Origin: Paraperibacillus esterisolvens | GTDB taxonomy: Bacteria; Bacillota; Bacilli; Bacillales; DSM-1321 | Direction of reading: 5' to 3' | Length of the DNA: 64,000 nucleotides | Assembly (NCBI RefSeq): GCF_046237625.1 | Contig: NZ_CP143545.1 | Span: forward strand, 3,534,001-3,598,000 | Part shown: positions 23,072 through 31,578 of the stretch, piece after piece | Numbering within the stretch: position 1 is the stretch's first letter | Layout of the letters: the number at the start of each line of letters is the position of its first letter | The notes under the pieces: model-generated | Told to the model about the DNA's origin: nothing | Seen by the model: the letters and a program-made list of their open reading frames with translations, nothing else | Database searches by the model: none | Made by a program: the position numbers and the translations under genes

Positions 23072-23097
23072 AACCGGCTCATTTAAGGCCGGCTTTC
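23072..23097 (-). terminator. Hairpin after the lactonase gene
   Basis: GCCGGC and GCCGGTTT pair with A/T flanks on the minus strand downstream of the lactonase-family stop. It has moderate strength. Confidence 0.5.
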
Positions 23098-23102
23098 AAA
23101 AC

Positions 23103-24158
23103 TTATTCTTTATTTTTTATAAATTTAACACACACAGGAAACGGAACCTCGACTCCTGACTGAAGGAGGGTCAGCTTGCCTGTTGCTTCGTCTCTTTCAT
23201 ATAGGGTGAGGCTGCTCGACTCCTGATTGGAGGCGACGAGGAACTTTTCAGTCGGATCCAGTTCGAAATCCCTCGGCCAGGACCCTTCTGTTGAAATGTA
23301 TTCAACAAGTGAGAGGCCGCCATTTTCCTCATTTACCTGGAAGACAGCAATACTGTCATGACCCCTGTTGCCCGCATACACAAATTTCCCGTCCCTTGTG
23401 ACATGGATGGCACTTCCCTGGCTGTTTTCGGTAAAGCTGGACGGAATCGCAGGGACATATTGAAGCTCTTGGAAACTGCCGCTTTCGCTGTTATATGAAA
23501 GAGCAATCACTTCATTGCTCAATTCAGTCATGAGGTAGGCCCATTTCCCATTTGGATGAAACTCAAGGTGCCTTGGTCCGCTGCCAGACTTGAGTGTCAG
23601 ACTGCTCACCTCTTCCAGCTTTCCGCCCTCACCGATTTTGTATGTTACCAGCTTGTCAATGCCAAGGTCGATGACTGCGACGAATTTTTCGTCAGGCGTA
23701 TATCCCGAGTAATGAGCATGCGGTCCCTCCTGCCGATCCTTATTCGGACCAGATCCCTCGTGCTGCACTACTGAAGAAGCAGGCCCGATGCTGCCATCCT
23801 CCTGGACCGGGAATGATCTCAATGTTCCATCATGATAGTAGGCTGCCACAACTGTTGAAAGTCTGGAATCAACAGCCACATGGCAAGGCGAACCGCCATC
23901 TGAAATCTGCTGATTAAGCAGCTTCAATGTTCCGCTTTCATCTACAGAATAGGCAGCGACACCGCCTTTATCTGCATCTTTAGCCACTGCATATAAAAAT
24001 TTATTATCTCTGCTCAAATTAACATATGTAGGACTGCCAAGCTCTGCTGCAAGGGTGACCCTTCCGATTTTCTTTGCATCCGTATCCAGTGTGAAGGAAT
24101 AGATGCCTTTGCTGTCTCCTTTAGTGTAAGTCCCGATATAACCAAGAAATTGAGTCAT
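23103..24158 (-). CDS. Lactonase-family seven-bladed beta-propeller (6-phosphogluconolactonase-like)
   Basis: The protein has 351 residues. GYIGTYTKGDSKGIYSF at the start, SPTYVNLSRDNKFLYAV, GPHAHYSGYTPDEKFVAVIDLGIDKL, GPRHLEFHPNGKWAYLMTEL, FVYAGNRGHDSIAVF and WPRDFELDPTEKFLVASNQ are the repeating blades of the Pgl/YkgB family. Members hydrolyse 6-phosphogluconolactone in the pentose phosphate pathway, though not all have been shown to. It is monocistronic. The ribosome site is modest (TGGAGCC). Confidence 0.85.
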   Translation of the reverse strand: MTQFLGYIGTYTKGDSKGIYSFTLDTDAKKIGRVTLAAELGSPTYVNLSRDNKFLYAVAKDADKGGVAAYSVDESGTLKLLNQQISDGGSPCHVAVDSRLSTVVAAYYHDGTLRSFPVQEDGSIGPASSVVQHEGSGPNKDRQEGPHAHYSGYTPDEKFVAVIDLGIDKLVTYKIGEGGKLEEVSSLTLKSGSGPRHLEFHPNGKWAYLMTELSNEVIALSYNSESGSFQELQYVPAIPSSFTENSQGSAIHVTRDGKFVYAGNRGHDSIAVFQVNEENGGLSLVEYISTEGSWPRDFELDPTEKFLVASNQESSSLTLYERDEATGKLTLLQSGVEVPFPVCVKFIKNKE

Positions 24159-24258
24159 TTTTTAACGGCTCCATTCTTTAATAGATTTTAGATAATTATA
24201 TCACTAAATGTATGGGGATAAACAAATGGAGCCTCCATAGAGAGAGGCTAACATCTGT

Positions 24259-25015
24259 TCATACAGCCCTGGACAGTATGATGAACCGGCTCTGCTTCAC
24301 TTCCAAATATCCATTTTCCTGAATTTCTTGATGCACCCGGTACAGCTCTTCCCTATGCTTGCCGGGATGAAATCCCGGCACCTGCCAGGGAACAGCGTTC
24401 AAATAATAAATCAAAGCTCCTATATCATAAAACCGCTGTACAGGGGCATCTTCTGCCTTACGTATTATGTGGAACCCATTCTTCATAAGTTCGTCTGAGG
24501 CAGACTCTAAATTCCAGTCAGCAAATTCGTCATTTACAGGAACACCCAACGCTCTGTTAATATCAGCTGAATGAACCGCCAATCTGCTGGGTAATAAAAT
24601 ATCCTCCATCCTTCAATACCCGCCTCACTTCAAGAGGAGAATAGGATTCGTGCTTATTGATCACCAAATCAAAAAACCGGTCACGGAATGGAAGTACTTC
24701 ATTCTCATCCACGGCTTCCACGATGACCCCAAGAGGCTCGAGCCTTTCCTTCGCAACCTGGACATTCGGCGCAAACCCCTCTGTCGCATAAATTGATTTT
24801 GGAAAAGGCCTGAGATTTGACAGCAGTTCTCCCCCGCCTGTACCCATATCAAGCATTGTATCAGCCCCCCTGATATAGGGAATTACCATGCTGCCGTACG
24901 ACCAGGCCGCCGCTCCAGTCTGCAGACGCCCTGTTTCAGTTACATAAGAAAAATCCCAGCCGCTAAAATTACGTCTTGCATCATTCAAAAAGATTTCAAA
25001 TTGATCAACCATCAT
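24259..25015 (-). pseudogene. SAM-dependent methyltransferase gene split by a frameshift
   Basis: The 5' part (24563-25015) has a GGAGG site and a full SAM-binding fold: TMLDMGTGGGELLSNL, SIYATEGFAPNVQVAKERL and VRRVLKDGGYFITQQIGG. It then runs into a stop. The adjacent frame, open from 24609, resumes with HSADINRALGVPVNDEFADW and continues to 24259 (FHIIRKAEDAPVQ, FYDIGALIYYLNAVPW). The junction is within about 24570-24585 (codons for IGG). Joined, the protein would be about 250 residues. A one-base indel is the simplest cause. It may be real or a sequence error. Confidence 0.8.
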
Positions 25016-25345
25016 TGGTTTTAAGCCTCCAATGTGTTTTTTAGGTGATTTCCACTAAAAAACAGGAGGATCCCTAATGCGTTTTTAGTGTTCTTTTCCC
25101 ATCGGCAAGACACCTCGCTTTTAAAACTCTTTTTGCGGAAAAGAGGCGGAGCTGCATGAATCAAAGGCTCCCTGCAGCCGGGTGTGAACGTCATTTATCC
25201 GGCCGGCATTCCTGCCTGTGCCTTGCTCCGCTCCACCGCCTTATTATGTTTGTTTCTGCCCTTGTCCAGCTTCCTTTCCATGAATGGGCTGCGAGTAAAA
25301 AACATCTTTTTATGCAGCAAAAGGGAGGCAGAAGCCCCCCTTAAA
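25016..25345. other. Gene-free spacer of about 330 bases
   Basis: Two short plus-strand frames occur but have no plausible ribosome site or protein-like composition. I see a G/C-mixed stretch (CCGGCCGGCATTCC) and T-rich runs, and nothing I can assign. Confidence 0.5.
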
Positions 25346-26293
25346 TTAAATGCTGATATCTCTGCGCTGGAAGAAAAAGAATGTCAATGTCATAAAGACC
25401 AGATAATATACAGCCAGTATAAGAAGGGATATCGGCAGCGTAATATCACCGAGTATCTTGTCCTGCAAGGCGTAGACCGTTAAGTCAAGATGAGGGAAGA
25501 TCAGGAATTTTGCCCACTCATACTTGTCAGCAAGCACTACGATCAAGCCGCCAAGGGAAGATGATACGAACAATACAAATATCCCGATTCCGACGGCAAG
25601 AGCCTGGCTTTTGAAAAGAGTGGAAAGCATGAACGCGATTGCTGTAATTATTAATAAGCTAGGGATGTAATACAGGATCTTCAAGAAGAACTGAGGCCCC
25701 ACCAGGGTTTCCTTCACACCGCCGTCAAAGCCCGCTTCAAAGAATTTGGTTGAGAAATCCCCGTTTCCAAAGAGGGCCGTTCCCGTCAAATAGCCTGCTC
25801 CAATTAATACGGCGATCAAGATGGCAGCATAGATGAGGAGGGAAATATATTTAGATAATAATATAGCCCATCTCTGGTGCGGCCTTATCAGAAGCTGTTT
25901 AATCGTGCCATCGGCAAATTCAGATGAAACACTGGCACTGCAGACTATGACAGCCAGCAGCGTGACCAGTGACGTAAATCCATAAACAACCGAATTCATA
26001 AAGTGCCAGTTGGTCACTTCATTTGGATTTACATCAGCATCGATATAAGATTGATTCTGCTTAATCTGTGCTGCGGTGAATTCGGTTTCCTGTCCTTTTT
26101 GCTTGCTCAAATCCTTCTCCAGGGCTGCAGTTTCTGCCTGAAGCTGCTGTTTCCAGTCTGCATTTGGCTCTGGGGTGATTTTGTCGTAAATAACCCCGCC
26201 CGCAATCACACCGGCTATAATTAAAATAATATAAATCCAGCTGGACTTTTTCTGGAACATTTTCATAAGTTCATTGCGTATTAAAGATATCAC
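25346..26293 (-). CDS. ABC-2-type transporter permease
   Basis: The protein has 315 residues. It starts MISLIRNELMKMFQKKSSW, typical of this family. One early transmembrane helix is followed by a long extracytoplasmic stretch of about 70 residues, rich in Gln and Lys. Five more helices follow, including the SSEFADGTIKQLLIRP coupling element at about 126-141. It starts 3 bases after the ATPase gene and together they should form an exporter. The cargo is unknown. Confidence 0.88.
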   Translation of the reverse strand: MISLIRNELMKMFQKKSSWIYIILIIAGVIAGGVIYDKITPEPNADWKQQLQAETAALEKDLSKQKGQETEFTAAQIKQNQSYIDADVNPNEVTNWHFMNSVVYGFTSLVTLLAVIVCSASVSSEFADGTIKQLLIRPHQRWAILLSKYISLLIYAAILIAVLIGAGYLTGTALFGNGDFSTKFFEAGFDGGVKETLVGPQFFLKILYYIPSLLIITAIAFMLSTLFKSQALAVGIGIFVLFVSSSLGGLIVVLADKYEWAKFLIFPHLDLTVYALQDKILGDITLPISLLILAVYYLVFMTLTFFFFQRRDISI

Positions 26294-26296
26294 TGC

Positions 26297-27223
26297 CTAT
26301 GCCTCCCTATTTTCTTTATTGGTGATTTCGAGGAAGCGGTCTTCCAGCGTCGCTGCGATCCTTCTTGTACCGAATACATCAATGTCTTCATTTATCAGGA
26401 TCTTATTGATTTGGCTGATCGTTGCTTTATCGCTGAAAACAGAGAATTCCTTGTCTGAGAGCACTTTGTATTCAAGCTTCAGGTGCTGCGTGAGAGCAGC
26501 GACAGCCTTCTCGGTATCACTTACCTCAAATACAACCTCTGCCTGGTCCTGTTCAGTAAGTGATTCATCCATCGTGGCAATATGTATGAGTTTTCCCTTT
26601 TCTATGATGGCAAACCGGTCGCACATCAGCTGCATTTCAGAAAGCAGATGTGATGAAACAAGTACAGAAATGCCTTCCTTTGCAAGCGTGTGGAGATAAT
26701 CCCTGAACTCCCTGATTCCCTGGGGGTCCAATCCATTTGTAGGTTCATCCAGGATGAGGAGTGATGGTTTGTGAAGCAGCGCCTGTGCCACCCCAAGCCT
26801 CTGGCGCATACCCAGGGAGTATGTTTTCACCTTCTGGTTGATGGCATCTTCCAATTTGACCAGGCGGGTCACTTCTTTGATCCGTTCTTCTGAAATTTCC
26901 TTGATGGCCATATTCGCATAATGCTTCAGGTTTTTATATCCGCTCATATATTTATAAAACTCCGGGTTCTCAACAATCGCCCCGATCTCACTCATAGTTT
27001 CCCTGAACTGACCGTCAAGATTATTTCCATTCACGATTACAGTACCCGATGAACGCTTAATGAGACTGACAATCATCCGGATGATGGTGGTCTTTCCTGC
27101 CCCATTCGGCCCAAGGAGACCAAAAATTTCCCCTTTTTGAACTTCAAAACTAACGTCATCCACTATTCTTTTTTTGCCAATGACCTTAGTTAACGATCGC
27201 ACTTCAAGTGCGTTTGCAGCCAT
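26297..27223 (-). CDS. ABC transporter ATP-binding protein (BcrA/CcmA type)
   Basis: The protein has 308 residues. Walker A is GLLGPNGAGKTTIIRM near 34-49. The Q-loop is at AIVENPEFYKYMSGY. The signature motif is YSLGMRQRLGVAQAL. Walker B is LLILDEPTNGLDPQG. The H-loop is in VLVSSHLLSEM. A C-terminal extension of about 80 residues is common in drug and bacitracin exporters. It is cotranscribed with the following ABC-2 permease. Confidence 0.92.
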   Translation of the reverse strand: MAANALEVRSLTKVIGKKRIVDDVSFEVQKGEIFGLLGPNGAGKTTIIRMIVSLIKRSSGTVIVNGNNLDGQFRETMSEIGAIVENPEFYKYMSGYKNLKHYANMAIKEISEERIKEVTRLVKLEDAINQKVKTYSLGMRQRLGVAQALLHKPSLLILDEPTNGLDPQGIREFRDYLHTLAKEGISVLVSSHLLSEMQLMCDRFAIIEKGKLIHIATMDESLTEQDQAEVVFEVSDTEKAVAALTQHLKLEYKVLSDKEFSVFSDKATISQINKILINEDIDVFGTRRIAATLEDRFLEITNKENREA

Positions 27224-27384
27224 ATGTTTCCCTTCTTTCTATTGTAATGTTTCTATGTATGCACAGCAGCTGTCCCTCCCAAGTATATACGGAGGCAGGG
27301 TTAAAAAGTTACATATCCCCTAAAAATTTTTGTTAAATTTTTCCGATTGATATTCCTAAGCCGGCTGAATGTTACCTAAGATTT

Positions 27385-27616
27385 GGATTTCAAAAGGTCT
27401 CCATCAGGGCTGTGAAGGACTTTTCAGCTCTGATCTGGATTCAAAAAGGTCTCCATCAGGGCTATGAAGGACTTTTCAGCTCCAGTTTGAACTCAAAAAG
27501 GCCTTCATCAGGCACATGAAGATCTTTTCAACACTTATTTGATTGCAAAAAGCCCTCATCATGGGCATGAAGGCTTTTACAGCTCTGACTCGGTGGAAAA
27601 TGTCCTTCATCAGGAT
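27385..27616. repeat. Tandem array of hairpin-forming 52-bp repeats
   Basis: Four full units and one partial unit recur every 51-52 bp: AAAAGG(T/C)CT(C/T)CATCAGGG..ATGAAGGACTTTT followed by CAGCTCTGAT-like spacers. Most can fold: for example AAAAGCCCTCAT pairs with ATGAAGGCTTTT at 27547-27577. The array lies between the ABC ATPase start and the HesB-like gene stop. It contains no open frame of interest. Confidence 0.8.
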
Positions 27617-27622
27617 TTCGCT

Positions 27623-27937
27623 CTACCCGTTCCGTTTGAGCTGAAGATTATATTTATAGATCTCCTCAGCCGAGGACAGCTTATACCCCAGGCTGGGATT
27701 GAAATCAAGGGTAAGCTGGTCATGGAGAAGTTTTTGGCTTTCTTTTGAAATGAGGAACGGAATGTCGTGTACCATAAATAGATCGTCCTGCCCGGACTTC
27801 TGGTCAATCCTCAGGTGATGTTCGGCGTAGATGGAACAGCTCCCTACATAGATAGCTTCAATCCTGACTCCTTCATTTTCCTGGTACTCGTATTTTTTCA
27901 ACTCTTTGATAGCAGCTGGGTTAATGGTAAGGTTCAT
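27623..27937 (-). CDS. HesB/IscA-like fold protein
   Basis: The protein has 104 residues. MNLTINPAAIKELKKY followed by GVRIEAIYVGSCSIY and DIPFLISKESQKLL, then LTLDFNPSLGYKLSS, has the length and strand pattern of the Fe-S biosynthesis HesB/IscA superfamily. It lacks the C-x(n)-C-G-C triad of true A-type carriers and has one Cys only, so it probably does not carry a cluster in the usual way. It resembles the uncharacterised YneR/YqkB group. Confidence 0.65.
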   Translation of the reverse strand: MNLTINPAAIKELKKYEYQENEGVRIEAIYVGSCSIYAEHHLRIDQKSGQDDLFMVHDIPFLISKESQKLLHDQLTLDFNPSLGYKLSSAEEIYKYNLQLKRNG

Positions 27938-28225
27938 ACAATCATCTCCTTAAATGCTATTAATTATAAGCAATTTCCAGCAAGAAAATCTTACCCTTAT
28001 TACAACATGAAGAAACCATCCTGACCAGCAGGATGGTGCTGCTTGTTTTCTTTTCACCGGCGTGCAAATCCCTGACCGTATAAATTGAAGCCCTATCCGG
28101 GATACGGGCTTTGTCCCTGTTTACCGCCTTCTCCCTACATGGTTCCTAATCCCAGAGCTGTTTGGTGGAGGAATCGGGCTGCAGCGGACAGGACCTTATT
28201 GGCTGGTGCCGGGTGACATGTGTTT
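27938..28225. other. Spacer with two hairpins
   Basis: CCATCCTG/CAGGATGG at 28017-28037 and AAGCCC/GGGCTT at 28088-28111 can form terminator-like stems between the HesB-like gene and the channel gene. Neither has a strong T-run. I found no gene here. Confidence 0.45.
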
Positions 28226-28876
28226 TTAACTTCTGGCAATACGGTCTGTTTCTGCCAGCCCATTTGATGCCGGAACAGCTTTGACGGCTGCGTATGTCCC
28301 AAGACCTGATACTGCAAAATAAACTAGACACAGCAGCTGAAGAATGACCCATGCAGTTGAAAGACCGGGAATCGAGTCCCACATTTCCGTCATGGAAAGA
28401 AGGGCCGGTATTGTCAGCGTGACCCATGATTGAACAAACGCAACACGGCCGGTATAAGCGCTGATATCCCTCTTCCATACATTGAGGACATAGAACAACC
28501 CCCAGAGAACAGCCCACATAATCCAAGTTAGGGCGCCTATGGCATCATCGAAATGCAGCACCGAAGCGGCACTGTAAATTAAGCAGATGATCGCAGTCCA
28601 CAATGAGAAGTAGCCCAGTCCGCTTGAATCCAGTCCTTTAATAATAGTGAAGCCAAAATAAAGGTATGTCAGGCCGAATAAAAAGACAGCGGCATGCTGA
28701 AAAATGACCCAGCTGCTCCCATCAGAGATGACAATTAAATAAAAGGGAATAATCACCTGAAGTGTACCCACAAACAGATTGAACACTCCAGCACTTTTAT
28801 CATTCGCCTTTCCCATCAGTACCAGTGCATTCAAAAACAGGGCTGCCCCCGATAAAAATAATCCTACTTGTCCCAT
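28226..28876 (-). CDS. AmiS/UreI-family channel
   Basis: The protein has 216 residues with six to seven transmembrane helices. MGQVGLFLSGAALFLNALVLMG, TYLYFGFTIIKGLDSSGLGYFSLW and ALTWIMWAVLWGLFYVL fit the AmiS/UreI family, which lets urea or short amides cross the membrane. No urease or amidase gene is adjacent, so the substrate is open. The nearest purine-rich site lies about 24 bases before the ATG, so the start is less certain. Confidence 0.85.
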   Translation of the reverse strand: MGQVGLFLSGAALFLNALVLMGKANDKSAGVFNLFVGTLQVIIPFYLIVISDGSSWVIFQHAAVFLFGLTYLYFGFTIIKGLDSSGLGYFSLWTAIICLIYSAASVLHFDDAIGALTWIMWAVLWGLFYVLNVWKRDISAYTGRVAFVQSWVTLTIPALLSMTEMWDSIPGLSTAWVILQLLCLVYFAVSGLGTYAAVKAVPASNGLAETDRIARS

Positions 28877-28973
28877 TGTCTTCAGGAAGCGCTTGATCCG
28901 CTCCCCTCCTCCTCTCTAGTTCAAAAAATCAATAAAGCCTGCTTTACACAGCAGGCATATCCTTGTATTTATC

Positions 28974-29023
28974 CCATAAAAAAAGCAAGAGGCTTTTCCT
29001 GTTTCACTCACCGGGAAAGCCTC
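28974..29023 (-). terminator. Terminator after nupC
   Basis: On the minus strand GAGGCTTTCCC pairs with GGAAAAGCCTC and is followed closely by a run of T. It ends the deoC-cdd-nupC transcript. Confidence 0.7.
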
Positions 29024-29035
29024 ATCCTGCTTTAA

Positions 29036-30214
29036 TTATAAGATTAAGCTCACGATAATCGCAGATAGTACACTCACAAGAGTGGCACCGTAGAGCAGTT
29101 TAAGTCCAAAACGGGCAACCACATTTCCCTGTTTCTCATGAAGTCCTTTTACTGCCCCTGCAACAATTCCGATGGAAGAGAAGTTAGCGAACGATACAAG
29201 GAACACAGAGACGATGCCGAGAGTTCTCTGACTAAAGTCTCCGGCCATTTTAGAAAGGTCCATCATGGCAACGAACTCATTGGTAACGAGCTTTGTAGCC
29301 ATGATTCCGCCGGCAGCGACTGATTCAGACACCGGTACACCCATGATGATGGCAAATGGTGCGAAGGCATAGCCGGTTATTTCCTGGAATGATATACCGA
29401 AGATCATATCGAAGATACTGTTGATGGCAGCCATCAGTGCAACAAATCCGAGAAGCATCGCACCGACAATGATGGCGACTTTGAAACCGTCCATGATATA
29501 TTCTCCAAGCATTTCAAAGAAAGATTGTTTCTCTTCAGCCACTTCAAGGATATCCTCAGAATCTTCCACCGTATATGGATTGATAATGGAAGCAATGATA
29601 AATCCGCCGAACAAGTTAATCACAATGGCCGTAACCACGTATTTTGGTTCAATCATTGTCATATAAGCGCCGACGATACTCATGGAAACCGTAGACATGG
29701 CAGATGCACACAATGTGTAAAGCCGGTTAGCCGGAAGCTGCCCAAGCTGTTTTTTCACTGTGATGAACACTTCAGACTGTCCTACAATCGCTGATGCCAC
29801 AGCATTATAGGACTCAAGCTTGCCCATGCCATTGATCTTTGAAAGACCAAAGCCAATCCATTTCATGATGAATTGAAGAATGCCAAAATGCTGGAAGATC
29901 CCGATCAGTACTGAGATGAATACGATTGGAAGCAGCACGTTCAGGAAAAACGGCCCTTGTCCTTCGTTGGCGATGCCGCCGAAGACAAATTGAATACCTT
30001 CCCCTGCGTAACTGAGCAGCTTTTCAAATCCATTTGCTATTCCGCTGATAATAATGAAGCCAAACTTTGTATTTAATAGCAGTGCAGATAAAAGAATCTG
30101 GATGATAACCATGATGACGATAGGTTTATATTTAATTTGCTTCCGGTTGTTACTGGCCGCGAATGCAAGGCCGAATACAACTAGCAAGCCCAGAATTGCA
30201 ATTAGATATTTCAT
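29036..30214 (-). CDS. nupC: Concentrative nucleoside transporter (CNT/NupC family)
   Basis: The protein has 392 residues with about 10 helices. The CNT motifs GQSEVFITVKKQLGQL and MSIVGAYMTMIEPKYVV, and GVPVSESVAAGGIMATKLVTNEFVAMMDL near the C-terminus, hold the nucleoside- and cation-binding residues. It imports nucleosides with H+ or Na+. It lies 28 bases after cdd and completes the deoC-cdd-nupC operon for using deoxynucleosides as carbon source. Confidence 0.93.
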   Translation of the reverse strand: MKYLIAILGLLVVFGLAFAASNNRKQIKYKPIVIMVIIQILLSALLLNTKFGFIIISGIANGFEKLLSYAGEGIQFVFGGIANEGQGPFFLNVLLPIVFISVLIGIFQHFGILQFIMKWIGFGLSKINGMGKLESYNAVASAIVGQSEVFITVKKQLGQLPANRLYTLCASAMSTVSMSIVGAYMTMIEPKYVVTAIVINLFGGFIIASIINPYTVEDSEDILEVAEEKQSFFEMLGEYIMDGFKVAIIVGAMLLGFVALMAAINSIFDMIFGISFQEITGYAFAPFAIIMGVPVSESVAAGGIMATKLVTNEFVAMMDLSKMAGDFSQRTLGIVSVFLVSFANFSSIGIVAGAVKGLHEKQGNVVARFGLKLLYGATLVSVLSAIIVSLIL

Positions 30215-30242
30215 GCTGCTGTCCCCCTGATGATATTATCTC

Positions 30243-30641
30243 TTATTTATGCAGATCTTTGGCCGAGAAGTATCCCGGCAGTAATTCACTGATTGTTGTA
30301 ACGGTGTGCTGTCCCTTCAGATTGGCCAAAATGACGGCTGTATCTTCGCTGAAGAATTCTGCAAGGACCTGACGGCAAGCGCCGCATGGTGATATCGGGC
30401 CTTCTGTATCCCCGACCACCGCAATCGCTTTAAATTCCTTTTTCCCCTCTGATACCGCTTTAAATATAGCTGTTCTTTCAGCACAGTTCGTAAGGCCGTA
30501 GGAAGCGTTTTCAATATTGCACCCATGAACGATGGTGCCATCGCCTGTTAACAGAGCTGCCCCCACCTGAAAGTTAGAGTATTTAACATATGCCTGCTTA
30601 CTGGCCTTTACAGCCTCATCAATGAGCTTTTGGATATCCAT
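30243..30641 (-). CDS. cdd: Cytidine deaminase
   Basis: The protein has 132 residues. The zinc site is formed by GCNIENASYGLTNCAERTAIF (catalytic CAE, Glu as proton shuttle) and SPCGACRQVL (PCGAC). It deaminates cytidine and deoxycytidine to uridine forms. The ATG at 30641 has GGGGAGG 9 bases upstream. A longer frame reaching 30785 runs into deoC and is not used. It lies between deoC and nupC. Confidence 0.95.
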   Translation of the reverse strand: MDIQKLIDEAVKASKQAYVKYSNFQVGAALLTGDGTIVHGCNIENASYGLTNCAERTAIFKAVSEGKKEFKAIAVVGDTEGPISPCGACRQVLAEFFSEDTAVILANLKGQHTVTTISELLPGYFSAKDLHK

Positions 30642-30714
30642 TGTTTTTCCTCCCCAGGAGCAGGCAGCCATTTTCAGGCTGGTCATACAGCCAGCCTGCA
30701 GGCTGCTGCCTGAA

Positions 30715-31389
30715 TTAATAATCTGAGCCGCTCTGCTCTCCTTTGGCAATTGAAACGCCGGAGCTTGCACCGATCCGGGTTGCACCCGCTTCTACCATCT
30801 TTTTGGCATCTTCAGGTCCCCGCACTCCTCCGGAAGCCTTGACGCCGATATCAGGTCCTACTGTTTTTCTCATTAAGGAGATGTCTTCTACGGTTGCTCC
30901 GCCTGTTGAAAAGCCTGTGGACGTTTTTACGAAATCTGCTCCGGCTGAAACAGCAAGTTCACATGCCTTCACTTTTTCTTCATCTGTAAGCAGCGCTGTT
31001 TCGATGATCACTTTCACCAAAGCACGGCCTTCTGCAGCGTCAACTACAGCTTTGATATCTGCTTCGACAGTTTCGTACTGCTTAGCCTTCAATGCACCGA
31101 TATTAATGACCATGTCAACTTCGTCTGCACCATGCTTGATTGCAGTGTCAGTCTCGAAAGCCTTTACTTCAGATGCAGAGGCTCCCAGAGGGAAACCAAT
31201 AACTGTACATACTTTAACTTCAGGTGCATCCTTCAAAAGTTCAGCAGCCTTTTTTACCCAGACAGGGTTTACACAGACAGAAGCGAATGAATATTCTTTA
31301 GCTTCTTCCGCAAGAACGGTAATTTGGTCTTCAGTTGCATTTGCTTTCAATAATGTGTGATCTATTAATCTAGTAATCGCTTGAGTCAT
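30715..31389 (-). CDS. deoC: Deoxyribose-phosphate aldolase
   Basis: The protein has 224 residues. RLIDHTLLKANAT at the start, VCVNPVWV, VCTVIGFPLGA, the Schiff-base lysine in ALVKVIIETALL, the second lysine region in DFVKTSTGFSTGGAT and VKASGGVRGPEDA are all intact. It splits 2-deoxyribose-5-phosphate to acetaldehyde and glyceraldehyde-3-phosphate. The ATG at 31389 follows AGAGGAAG. It heads the deoC-cdd-nupC operon behind DeoR-like sites and a cre. Confidence 0.95.
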   Translation of the reverse strand: MTQAITRLIDHTLLKANATEDQITVLAEEAKEYSFASVCVNPVWVKKAAELLKDAPEVKVCTVIGFPLGASASEVKAFETDTAIKHGADEVDMVINIGALKAKQYETVEADIKAVVDAAEGRALVKVIIETALLTDEEKVKACELAVSAGADFVKTSTGFSTGGATVEDISLMRKTVGPDIGVKASGGVRGPEDAKKMVEAGATRIGASSGVSIAKGEQSGSDY

Positions 31390-31452
31390 TAATAATCTTC
31401 CTCTCACAATGCATACTTGGATTCCAGGGATGAAAGGCTCTGTAATCTTTTT

Positions 31453-31468
31453 CAAAAAACGCTTTCAT
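31453..31468 (-). promoter_or_regulatory. cre-like CcpA site before deoC
   Basis: The minus strand ATGAAAGCGTTTTTTG matches the cre consensus WTGNAARCGNWWWCAW at all but one position. It lies between the operator/promoter region and the deoC start, as a roadblock site would. Catabolite repression of the deoxyribonucleoside operon is known in Bacillus subtilis. Confidence 0.55.
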
Positions 31469-31498
31469 CTCTTTGCAACACTAACTATATATCACTTC

Positions 31499-31527
31499 TG
31501 AACAATTGTAAATATAATGTTGAACAA
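31499..31527. promoter_or_regulatory. Paired DeoR-like operator half-sites
   Basis: TGAACAA at 31499-31505 and TTGAACAA at 31520-31527 repeat about two helical turns apart in the deoR-deoC gap. They resemble the TTGAACAAAATTTCAA operator of Bacillus DeoR. A plausible -10 (minus strand TATATA) follows the nearer copy. Confidence 0.55.
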
Positions 31528-31578
31528 ATGTTTATTTTACCAAAAAAGAACTTTGCCCGGGGCAAAGTTCCCTCCCTG

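Noticed and set aside
30743..31360. 205-codon open frame antisense to deoC
   Set aside because: It lies wholly opposite an intact deoC, has no ribosome site and its Ser/Ala/Thr-rich translation is a codon-bias shadow.
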